A stretch of 8,540 bases of DNA from JBHJGO01 sp050331715 (GTDB lineage Bacteria > Cyanobacteriota > Cyanobacteriia > Cyanobacteriales > Microcoleaceae): NCBI GenBank assembly GCA_050331715.1, contig JBHJGO010000130.1, positions 1 through 8,540 of the forward strand, in the 5' to 3' direction. Below, piece after piece: positions 1 to 6,395 of this stretch. Made by a program: the position numbers and the translations under genes. The notes beneath the pieces are model-generated. The model made no database searches, had not been told where the DNA came from, and was given only the letters and a program-made list of their open reading frames with translations. How positions within the stretch are numbered: the stretch's first letter is position 1; every line of letters begins with the position of its first letter.

Positions 1-10
1 GAGCCTCGTA

Positions 11-1198
11 TTAGCGAGTATCTACGTCCAAGCCCACCAGCATTCCTTCCTTTGTATCCTGGTGTTGATCGGTCTGTGTTGATGCCTGCCAGAATTGAGG
101 AGGATTATGGGCTGCATTACTGTAGGAGAGAATCCGAGTCACTGGGTTATATTCGGAGTAGAACAGTGTGACGAATCGGCTGGAATTTTCTAAATCGGCG
201 TACATGACGCGATTCAAATGCTGCAAAATCCTGGCTGGGGAATGGCGATTAAGCACTTCAGCCCGTAACATGCCACGGGTCATGGTCATGATCAGTCCAG
301 CAGGAACTCCTTTACCCATTACATCCCCAATCACGATGCTCCAGGGCTGTTCCTGGGCAGTTTTACGAGAATTCTGGGTTTTAGGATTCCGATTTCCCGG
401 CTGGTCAAAGTTCGCCGGAATGAAGTCGTAATAGTCTCCCCCAACCCGATTCGCCGTCACGCAATCGGCTGCTATGTCTACACCTGTAATGTCGGGACAT
501 TGCCGAGGGAATAGCCGCAACTGAATCTCTGCACCAATTTCCAGTTCCCGATCCAATCTTTCCTTCTCTCGCAGAGAGACAGCCAATTCATCATTGGCGA
601 TGGCAACAGCCGTCTGATCTGCAACCAAACGGATTAATTTCTGGCGTGTGGGTGTCCAGCGGTAACTCGGATCGTAGCTAAAGACGTAAAGCCGCCCCCG
701 CTCGACATTATTCACCAAAATCGCAGTGCCAAAAAGCTGCACACTTGGCCCCAGGCAATGGCTGACCTGATAATCGAGACTGGCAATATAGGAACGGAGG
801 AAATTGGCCGGAATGTGATCCACTGAGTTGGCCTGAACCTTCATCTGGCGGGTGGCCGAATCAATGGCCTGACGAATATCCTGACAATGATGGCCGTCCT
901 GACAGTGCAGTTGCTGGAATCGTACCTGGCCATTGGGCTTAAATAGGACTAGCGCCCCTCCATCTGCATCGGTGACGCGGCTGGCAACCAAAGGAGTCAG
1001 TTCTAAAAATTGATTCAGGTTGTTAAAACTGCGCAGGGCAAATCCTAAGGAACTCAGCAGTTCATTTACGCCCTGCTGCTCTCGTTGCAGTCGGGCAACT
1101 AACTCCTTCAGGGTCATCACAGGTGTGATGTCTACCGCAGGTTGGGGCAGGGGCGAAGAAGGTTGGTTTGGAGGATGGGGAAGAGGCAGCGCAGTCAT
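11..1198 (-). CDS. GAF domain + PP2C (SpoIIE/RsbU-type) Ser/Thr phosphatase, C-terminally truncated by an in-frame stop
   Basis: The 395-residue product is predicted to be a cytosolic signalling phosphatase that dephosphorylates a protein partner, as RsbU/SpoIIE enzymes do with anti-sigma-factor antagonists; the partner is unknown. A Pro-rich N-terminus (1-27) is followed by a helical segment (28-65), a GAF-like sensor region (about 65-205), a coiled-coil linker (about 205-225) and the start of a PP2C domain. Visible PP2C motifs are GGDYYD (253-258, metal-binding D255), GDVMGKGVPAGL (291-302, D292) and SNAAHNPP (360-367). About 20 low-complexity residues (263-284) are inserted between the first two motifs. 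The frame ends with TAA at 11-13, just after GLDVDTR, where family members normally continue. The codons beyond the stop read Y-E-A up to the window edge. The later TDG motif and final acidic metal ligand are therefore lost, and the truncated product is probably inactive unless the stop is read through or is an error. The ATG at 1198 gives a Pro-rich leader. An internal ATG at residue 28 is an alternative start. The gene follows ftsY in the same direction. Confidence 0.85.
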   Translation of the reverse strand: MTALPLPHPPNQPSSPLPQPAVDITPVMTLKELVARLQREQQGVNELLSSLGFALRSFNNLNQFLELTPLVASRVTDADGGALVLFKPNGQVRFQQLHCQDGHHCQDIRQAIDSATRQMKVQANSVDHIPANFLRSYIASLDYQVSHCLGPSVQLFGTAILVNNVERGRLYVFSYDPSYRWTPTRQKLIRLVADQTAVAIANDELAVSLREKERLDRELEIGAEIQLRLFPRQCPDITGVDIAADCVTANRVGGDYYDFIPANFDQPGNRNPKTQNSRKTAQEQPWSIVIGDVMGKGVPAGLIMTMTRGMLRAEVLNRHSPARILQHLNRVMYADLENSSRFVTLFYSEYNPVTRILSYSNAAHNPPQFWQASTQTDQHQDTKEGMLVGLDVDTR

Positions 1199-1209
1199 AC
1201 TTGGCCGAT

Positions 1210-1215
1210 ATTGTA
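1210..1215 (-). promoter_or_regulatory. Possible -10 element (TACAAT) upstream of the phosphatase gene
   Basis: On the minus strand TACAAT lies 11 bp before the ATG at 1198, one mismatch from TATAAT. No good -35 hexamer sits 16-18 bp further upstream; the nearest candidate is CTTCAC. The implied leader would be only a few bases and no Shine-Dalgarno sequence is seen. The site could give the phosphatase its own transcript separate from ftsY, but this is weak. Confidence 0.2.
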
Positions 1216-1241
1216 CAGGGGGGTGGGTCAGGGTGAAGAAG

Positions 1242-1267
1242 TCAGAATAACAATTCGGAATAACAAT
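1242..1267. repeat. Tandem 13-bp repeat in the ftsY-phosphatase intergenic gap
   Basis: Two adjacent copies of a 13-mer, TCAGAATAACAAT (1242-1254) and TCGGAATAACAAT (1255-1267), differ at one position. They lie between the ftsY stop and the phosphatase start. The arrangement could be a recent duplication or a pair of protein-binding sites about 1.2 helical turns apart. No known regulator motif is recognised. Confidence 0.8.
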
Positions 1268-1293
1268 AGAGTTCCCACTATCATAGAAGGGAT

Positions 1294-2922
1294 TTAACCA
1301 CTCAACAACGCTTCTATAAATTCATAGCTGGAGAACGGTCTCAAATCTTCGATACTCTCTCCGACACCGATAAATCGAATCGGTAGGCCAAGCTGCTGAA
1401 CCACCCCCAGGGAAACTCCGCCCTTTGCCGTCCCATCTAGCTTTGTAAATATCACACCGCTAAGTTGGGCGACTTCTGCAAACACCTCGGCCTGACGCAA
1501 ACCGTTTTGCCCTAATGTAGCATCCAGAACCAGCAATGATTCAATCACTGCATCAGGAGCCTGCTTCGTAATTACCCGTCGGATTTTGTTCAACTCCTCC
1601 ATCAAATTCTTCTTATTCTGGAGGCGACCTGCGGTGTCGAGCAGTAGCAGCTCTGTTCCACGGGACTTTGCTGCTGAGATTGCGTCGAATACAACCGCAG
1701 CTGGATCAGTATTCTGGCCCGGATTGGCAATTACGTCAACCCCACTGCGCTGACCCCAAACCTTCACCTGTTCTACCGCTGCAGCCCGGAAGGTATCTGC
1801 CGCACCAATCAGACAGTCATAACCCGATTTATTGGCCAGATGAGCAATCTTACCAATGGTCGTCGTTTTCCCTGCACCATTCACCCCGGTGATCAGCCAA
1901 ATGTTTAACTGTTCCTTCTCCGGAGCGAAGGTAGGAGCATAGCCCTTTTGGTAAGGCTGTTCTAGCAGTTCTCGTAATACCTGCTTCAGATAGGCGATCG
2001 CCTGTTCCGGCGGGAGTGCATCCTGACGCAGCCGCTCCTGGAGCGCCTCAACTACTGTGTCGGTGGCTTCAATTCCCACATCGGCCTGGAGTAGTAGCGC
2101 CTCAATCTCTTCAACGGCATCCTGATTCAGCGGCCCCTGACCCACAATTGACCTGAGTTGATTCAGTAAGCCCCGCCGAGTTCGGCCTAGACCCTGGCGC
2201 AGTTTTTGCAACCAGGTGATTTCCTCCAGAGTCACCTCATCGGGACGACGGCCCTGACTCGCTAAAACTTCAGCAGACCAGAGAAACCGCTCATCAAACA
2301 CAATCGGTGGTGCGTCTGAATCTATTGAGATAATGGGTTCGGGTTCGGGTTCCGGCTCCTCAATGGCCGTTTGCTTCAGCCGCTCAATTCTAGCTTGCCG
2401 TTCGGCTTCAGCCTTGGCCCAAAAAGGAACAGTTGCCTCGGATTCTGTTGAAGTGGGTACTGCTGGCTCTTCTGGCAGTGTTTCTAGAGGCTCTACTGGT
2501 TCAGCTTCAGCTTGCTGCTCCCTGGCCGGCTGTCCCGAAGTGGCTCTAATCCCCGCTTCTTCGGTAGTTGCTGTGGGAGCGCTGGCGGATTCAATGTCGG
2601 CCTCTCCTGTTGCTGCTCCTTCGTCTGTAATCTCCGTCTCTGGTGAATCGAAGACTTGAACTGATGAGTCCTCATCTGATTCCACGGCGTTTGGTTCAGT
2701 TGTCTGGTCAGGTTGAGTCTGCGCCGCTGGTTCGTCTTGTTGCTTTTGTTGAATATTTTGATAAGCAGCCTTGGCCCACTTGAGATAGTCCTCTGACGCA
2801 GACCCAGATTGTGATTCGGACTCGCTCGTTTGAGGCTGTGCAGGTGCAGGGTCTGGAGTGGGTGACGGTTGGGCGGATTGTTTATCCTGATCAGGCTGAC
2901 GACGAAACCAGTTAAAAACCAT
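1294..2922 (-). CDS. ftsY: Signal recognition particle receptor FtsY
   Basis: FtsY is the GTPase receptor that docks SRP (Ffh plus RNA)-ribosome complexes at the membrane for co-translational insertion; in cyanobacteria this includes thylakoid proteins. The 542-residue protein has a long acidic, Pro/Glu-rich A domain (1 to about 225), the helical N domain (about 230-320) and the G domain (about 336-542). Seen in the G domain are the P-loop GVNGAGKTT (346-354), DTFRAAA (376-382), DTAGR (429-433), TKLDGTAKGG (493-502) and the closing GVGESIEDLRPF (519-530), all intact. The N-terminus MVFNWFRRQ is short, aromatic and basic, as expected for a membrane-contact segment. The A domain holds two helical segments containing WAKA (49-52 and 168-171) and an EPEPEPEP run. 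The ATG at 2922 is the natural start, although no clear Shine-Dalgarno sequence precedes it. The stop is TAA at 1294-1296. The 3' end faces the phosphatase gene across 95 bp, so the two may be co-transcribed. Confidence 0.97.
   Translation of the reverse strand: MVFNWFRRQPDQDKQSAQPSPTPDPAPAQPQTSESESQSGSASEDYLKWAKAAYQNIQQKQQDEPAAQTQPDQTTEPNAVESDEDSSVQVFDSPETEITDEGAATGEADIESASAPTATTEEAGIRATSGQPAREQQAEAEPVEPLETLPEEPAVPTSTESEATVPFWAKAEAERQARIERLKQTAIEEPEPEPEPIISIDSDAPPIVFDERFLWSAEVLASQGRRPDEVTLEEITWLQKLRQGLGRTRRGLLNQLRSIVGQGPLNQDAVEEIEALLLQADVGIEATDTVVEALQERLRQDALPPEQAIAYLKQVLRELLEQPYQKGYAPTFAPEKEQLNIWLITGVNGAGKTTTIGKIAHLANKSGYDCLIGAADTFRAAAVEQVKVWGQRSGVDVIANPGQNTDPAAVVFDAISAAKSRGTELLLLDTAGRLQNKKNLMEELNKIRRVITKQAPDAVIESLLVLDATLGQNGLRQAEVFAEVAQLSGVIFTKLDGTAKGGVSLGVVQQLGLPIRFIGVGESIEDLRPFSSYEFIEALLSG
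1994..2001. repeat. HIP1 octamer GCGATCGC
   Basis: The palindrome GCGATCGC within GGCGATCGCC is the highly iterated palindrome over-represented in many cyanobacterial genomes. It lies inside the ftsY coding region and supports a cyanobacterial origin. Confidence 0.9.
2335..2352. repeat. Hexanucleotide microsatellite (GGGTTC)x3 inside ftsY
   Basis: Three perfect GGGTTC units (GAACCC on the coding strand) are followed by the degenerate unit CGGCTC. They encode the EPEPEPEP run at about residues 189-196 of FtsY. The unit length is a multiple of three, so slippage would change tail length without breaking the frame. The tract is in the poorly conserved A domain. Confidence 0.85.
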
Positions 2923-3103
2923 GTGAACGAGTGGAGGACTGTAGATTGTTTCCTAATTATGCTCAATTATGGTCAACAGTTTGCCATATCGTCTGCTGCA
3001 TGACTAATGACCAATTCCCGAGCGCTATTACCTGCTATTGTATTAATATCTGATTTTTCCATTCTTCGGAATAAGGCGCTATCCGTCCAAATTTCTGAAT
3101 TTG
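2923..3103. promoter_or_regulatory. Divergent intergenic region between ftsY and the histidine kinase gene
   Basis: This 181-bp AT-rich gap must carry promoters for both leftward ftsY and the rightward kinase gene. On the ftsY side there are two copies of AATTATG (CATAATT on the ftsY strand) at 2955-2961 and 2965-2971, exactly 10 bp apart, and a TTGACC sequence at 2970-2975 (minus). The kinase side has an AT-rich TATTGTATTAATAT stretch at 3036-3049. ATTCTTCGGAAT (3061-3072) would form a 4-bp stem with a UUCG loop in the kinase leader. GCGCTAT occurs at 3022-3028 and 3076-3082. No promoter can be assigned with confidence. Confidence 0.45.
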
Positions 3104-5176
3104 ATGAGTATTTCAATTTCAGTACTCTCAGAATTAACGCAAGCGGTGCCTCAACTGCGGCCCCAAATTTACTTTAAGTCTTCTCTTGTAGCTCTGTCCC
3201 ACGCAATGGAAGATCAGGTACTGGCCAGCGACGAGTGCCCCCTGGTAATTGCAACATTTCAACGGGAGCGGTTCTATCGTCAGGAGGCCCATCGCTACTG
3301 CCGGATTGCAGCTCGGAGTTCCCACGTTTACGTGATGGCAGCTCCAGAAACGGAATTTAAGAATGCTTCAAAGGACTATGAAACCATTGCATTCACGCCT
3401 CAAGATGAGCTGGCCCATGAATGGAATCTGGTTGTTCTGGGGCAGAGCTATGCCACTTGCCTGGTTTGTACTGAAAAAGAACATTCTGCTCCGGACGCCT
3501 TGAACTTTGGGCAATTAGCAATTGATCAGGCCCGTCCCTTTGAGGGGATTTGGACATCCCACCGACCTACAATCTGTCGTGCGGCAGAATTACTCCTCAA
3601 ACGGATTTTGTATTATCGACCAGAGTTGACAACCAAGGTCGAACGGGCAATTCGCGAGTATGACCTCACGCGTCAACCCCCGGAGCTTTCGCTGGAGCCT
3701 GAATCGCTCACTTCGCCACAGAATTCCCCCGGTGACTCCCAAGCTCAAGATTGTGTTCAGTTCAATGATCCGTTTACCTATCGTTTGGTCAACTACCTTC
3801 AGGCAGGTCAACACAAGCTACTGCGGGTTTATCGTTCTCTGGCCGCCAAGGAACGCAAAGAACGATTGGTGAACTTGATTACAGCAGCAATCCGTCAATC
3901 CCTAAATCCGAAGCAAATTCTGAAAGCTGCCACCGATGAACTGGGTGAAGCAATGGCGGCATCTCGATGCCTGATCTATCGCTGTAGGTCAACCGATACC
4001 TCAACCACGATCCGACACGAATTTTTGCGACCTTCTGTTTCTGAGAATTCCATACTTCCTGAAGCTAAGGGAAAATCGTGGGCGCTACAGAAAAACCCCC
4101 TATTTCAAGCTGCAATTCAATCCCAGACTCCGACTTACTGTCCGAGCGTGGCTCAGTCAGCGGATGAACTGGGCTTCAGTGCTGAACAACAGAAAAAATT
4201 GAATACGCTGGCTCAGAAGTGGCAGATTCAAGGATGGTTAATGATGCCAATTTCCTACCAGGGTCGATTGCTTGGGATGGTTGAGCTGCATCAATGTCAA
4301 ACGTCTACAGCAACGTTGCTACCTGTGTGGCAAAAAGACGAATTGGCCCTGGTGGATGCGATCGCCTCCCAGTTAGCCGCTGCCTTGATTCAAGCCGAAA
4401 CCCATGCCAATCTGGAGGATCTAAATCAACAGCTAGAAGCATTGGATCGGACACGGAGTAATTTGATTGCCATTACCGGTCACGAACTTCGGACACCGCT
4501 TTCAACGATACAGGTTTGCCTGGAGAGTTTGTTCCATGAACCGGACATGCCCGTGGAAATGCGTCAGGTGATGCTGGAAACGGCCATGGCTGATGCAGAT
4601 CGAATGCGGAAACTGGTACAGGACTTCCTCACCTTATCTAATCTAGAAAGTGGTCGGGTCGATTGGAATTTGGAAGTGCTACCCCTACAGGAATGTGTTG
4701 ACCTGGCCCTGAGTGGAATTCGGGCTCGTTATCCCCAGGCCAGCACTCCCCAGGTGAATATTCAGGTTCCACCTGACCTGCCTCTGGTTAGGGCCGATGG
4801 GGAATGGTTGGTTGAGTTACTTTCAAAGTTGCTGGATAACGCTCATAAATTTACGGATTCTGACGGTACAGTGACGATTCGGGCTAAGCGCAACGGCAGC
4901 CAAATGTTGGAGGTGATTGTAGAAGACACAGGTCGTGGAATTGAACCGGATCGGCTAGAAGCGGTATTTGATCGGTTCTATCAGGAGGAAGGTTCACTGC
5001 AACGCACCGTCGGCGGAACCGGGCTTGGTTTGGCCATTGGCAAACAAATTGTCTCCAGTTGGGGAGGGCAAATTTGGGCAGACTCCGCTGGAAAAAATCG
5101 GGGCAGTCAGTTTCACTTCACGATTCCCTTCATCGAACCTGGCGTTGATCCTGCCACTGTTCTAGCAGGAAAATAA
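3104..5176 (+). CDS. DICT-GAF sensor histidine kinase
   Basis: This 690-residue kinase is predicted to be soluble, with no membrane segment or signal peptide seen. The N-terminal region (about 22-170) matches the DICT sensory domain, with PLVIATFQRERFYR, the HEWNLVVLG stretch and a C-terminal helix AAELLLKRI. A variable linker (about 185-225) and helices lead to a GAF domain (about 255-430, with the cyanobacterial GLLxMVELHQC-like strand). A coiled-coil signalling helix (about 430-452) connects to HisKA with HELRTP (phospho-acceptor H460), then HATPase_c with LLDNAHKF (N579), DTGRGI (608-613), FDRFYQ (622-627) and GGTGLGLA (637-644). All catalytic boxes are intact. The GAF lacks an obvious bilin-attachment Cys-His pair, so phytochrome-like light sensing is not supported. 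No receiver domain or response-regulator gene is present, so it is an orphan kinase. TTG at 3101 directly precedes ATG at 3104; the ATG is chosen. There is no clear Shine-Dalgarno sequence. Confidence 0.93.
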   Translation: MSISISVLSELTQAVPQLRPQIYFKSSLVALSHAMEDQVLASDECPLVIATFQRERFYRQEAHRYCRIAARSSHVYVMAAPETEFKNASKDYETIAFTPQDELAHEWNLVVLGQSYATCLVCTEKEHSAPDALNFGQLAIDQARPFEGIWTSHRPTICRAAELLLKRILYYRPELTTKVERAIREYDLTRQPPELSLEPESLTSPQNSPGDSQAQDCVQFNDPFTYRLVNYLQAGQHKLLRVYRSLAAKERKERLVNLITAAIRQSLNPKQILKAATDELGEAMAASRCLIYRCRSTDTSTTIRHEFLRPSVSENSILPEAKGKSWALQKNPLFQAAIQSQTPTYCPSVAQSADELGFSAEQQKKLNTLAQKWQIQGWLMMPISYQGRLLGMVELHQCQTSTATLLPVWQKDELALVDAIASQLAAALIQAETHANLEDLNQQLEALDRTRSNLIAITGHELRTPLSTIQVCLESLFHEPDMPVEMRQVMLETAMADADRMRKLVQDFLTLSNLESGRVDWNLEVLPLQECVDLALSGIRARYPQASTPQVNIQVPPDLPLVRADGEWLVELLSKLLDNAHKFTDSDGTVTIRAKRNGSQMLEVIVEDTGRGIEPDRLEAVFDRFYQEEGSLQRTVGGTGLGLAIGKQIVSSWGGQIWADSAGKNRGSQFHFTIPFIEPGVDPATVLAGK
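4358..4365. repeat. HIP1 octamer GCGATCGC
   Basis: A perfect copy of the cyanobacterial HIP1 palindrome inside the GAF-coding part of the kinase gene, encoding part of VDAIAS. Confidence 0.9.
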
Positions 5177-5340
5177 TCGGTTGTTCCTCTATAGACGGGA
5201 ATTTCAGACCTCCACCGACATACGACACAGGTGTAGCTTCTTGTCTTCGCTTTAGGAGAAACCAAAAATTTGTTAAGGTGCAGAGGTAGGGATGGCGGTG
5301 GTCATTCGTGCGGATGCAATTTAACAAGGGTTTCCAGTGA
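5177..5340. other. 164-bp intergenic region upstream of the importer operon
   Basis: No gene of ordinary size fits here. Visible elements are a short imperfect palindrome ACACAGGTGT (5225-5234), a possible 10-codon upstream reading frame (5292-5324, MAVVIRADAI) preceded by AGAGG, and a purine-rich ribosome-binding-like site (5326-5330) before the ATPase gene. No U-tract hairpin follows the kinase stop, so read-through into the importer genes cannot be excluded. No confident -35/-10 pair was found. Confidence 0.5.
5326..5330 (+). promoter_or_regulatory. Probable ribosome-binding site for the ABC ATPase gene
   Basis: AAGGG lies 10 bases upstream of ATG 5341. It supports that start over the overlapping out-of-frame GTG at 5338. 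It is the only reasonable Shine-Dalgarno-like sequence before any of the plus-strand starts here. Confidence 0.4.
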
Positions 5341-6327
5341 ATGATTGAAGCAGTTGCGCTGACCAAGAAATACGGCGACTCGACCGCAGTTGAGGGCGTT
5401 TCTTTTGAAATTGCTTCAGGGGAAACCTTTGGCTTGATTGGTACCAGTGGTTGCGGCAAGACCACAACTCTGAAAATGCTGAACCGTCTGATTGAACCAA
5501 CTTCGGGTTACGTGTTGATGGACGGAGAAGACGTTCGCAGTCGTCCACCGGAAAAGCTCCGCCAGGGTATCGGCTATGTGATTCAGAATTCAGGCTTATT
5601 TCCCCATTACACCGTAGCTGAGAATATTGCTGTCGTCCCTCGATTGCTAGGATGGAAAGCCAATAAAATTGAACAGCGAACGGCGGAGTTGCTCGACCTG
5701 GTGAAACTTCCGGCTGAGAAATTTGCCCAGCGCTATCCCCGTGAACTGAGCGGCGGCCAGCAGCAACGAGTTGGCATCGCCAGAGCCCTGGCTGCAAATC
5801 CCCCCGTTATTCTGCTGGATGAACCCTTCGGAGCGCTAGATCAGATCACCCGACGGCAGATCCAAAAGGAATTCAAGCAGCTTGAAAGCTTGCTGGACAA
5901 AACCATGGTGTTGGTGACTCATGATGTATTTGAAGCGGTGGAATTGTGCGATCGCATTTGTGTGATGGATCAGGGCATTGCCCAACAAATCGGAACCCCG
6001 CAGGAGCTTGTGTTTCGGCCCCAGAGTGAATTTATTCGAGAGTTTTTTAATGCCAATCGATTTCAGCTCGAGCTTAAAGTGATTACCCTCCAGGAGCTGG
6101 TTCCCTGGTTACCGATGCCAGAGAATCTTGACCAACCGGAACGGAGTTATCCTGCAACTTCGAGCCTACTCGATGTTCTAGAGGATGTGGAAGAATCGTC
6201 TTTGAAGCAGTCATACATCAAGATCACAGATTTGCAGACAGACCAAACAGGTGACAGTGATGTGATAACCAACTGTAGCGCCCTGCTGACAGCCTTCTAC
6301 AACCTCAAACAATCTTTATCGGTCTGA
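5341..6327 (+). CDS. Osmolyte (betaine/choline-type) ABC transporter ATP-binding protein, OpuBA/OpuCA/YehX-like
   Basis: This 328-residue nucleotide-binding subunit energises the importer whose membrane and binding parts are encoded next. All ABC motifs are present: Walker A GTSGCGKTT (34-42), Q-loop Q82 in YVIQNSGLFPHYTV, signature LSGGQQQR (136-143), Walker B VILLDEP (156-162), D-loop GALD (164-167) and H-loop H194. The wording around the Q-loop (GYVIQNSGLFPHYTVAENI) and the EPTSGYVLMDGEDV stretch are typical of the quaternary-amine uptake family. After the ATPase core (to about 237) comes an 85-90 residue tail in which I cannot recognise the paired CBS domains that OpuAA/OpuCA/ProV proteins usually carry; the tail is acidic and of unclear function. 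The gene starts at ATG 5341 with AAGGG upstream and ends at TGA 6325-6327. It is separated by 68 bp from the permease gene and very probably forms an operon with it. Substrate is inferred from family and not shown by this subunit alone. Confidence 0.93.
   Translation: MIEAVALTKKYGDSTAVEGVSFEIASGETFGLIGTSGCGKTTTLKMLNRLIEPTSGYVLMDGEDVRSRPPEKLRQGIGYVIQNSGLFPHYTVAENIAVVPRLLGWKANKIEQRTAELLDLVKLPAEKFAQRYPRELSGGQQQRVGIARALAANPPVILLDEPFGALDQITRRQIQKEFKQLESLLDKTMVLVTHDVFEAVELCDRICVMDQGIAQQIGTPQELVFRPQSEFIREFFNANRFQLELKVITLQELVPWLPMPENLDQPERSYPATSSLLDVLEDVEESSLKQSYIKITDLQTDQTGDSDVITNCSALLTAFYNLKQSLSV
5948..5955. repeat. HIP1 octamer GCGATCGC
   Basis: The third perfect HIP1 palindrome in the window, inside the ABC ATPase gene at the codons for CDRI. 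It supports cyanobacterial origin and suggests these transporter genes are well adapted to the host genome. Confidence 0.9.
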
Positions 6328-6395
6328 TGGAATGGGAAATCGGCCCAAATCTGTCAAACTGTCACAGCTAAAAATATTTGTTAATTATTTCAACT
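6328..6395 (+). other. 68-bp gap between ATPase and permease-fusion genes
   Basis: It holds two copies of CTGTCA (6351-6356 and 6359-6364), the second forming the odd palindrome CTGTCACAG (6359-6367), followed by an AT-rich run up to the start codon. A secondary promoter or a regulator site is possible. There is no terminator-like hairpin with a T tract, which agrees with co-transcription. Confidence 0.4.

Noticed and set aside
1268..1293. Possible ftsY terminator hairpin (TCCC...GGGA with CTATGATAG between)
   Set aside because: The stem is short and interrupted and no U-run follows, so it does not qualify as an intrinsic terminator.
2333..2659. Ser/Gly-rich open frame on the plus strand opposite ftsY
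   Set aside because: Its composition is the complement of the acidic Pro/Glu-rich FtsY tail; it is an antisense shadow with no domain or start signal.
3101..3103. TTG as start codon of the histidine kinase
   Set aside because: An ATG follows immediately at 3104, no ribosome-binding sequence favours the TTG, and the difference is one residue.
4130..4320. Phytochrome/cyanobacteriochrome-type chromophore site in the kinase GAF domain
   Set aside because: The GAF keeps the HQC strand common in cyanobacteria but no Cys-His chromophore motif is visible, so bilin binding is not supported.
6378..6395. Six-residue N-terminal extension of the permease fusion from a TTG start
   Set aside because: The ATG at 6396 is close by and the extra residues come from an AT-rich intergenic tract with no Shine-Dalgarno sequence.
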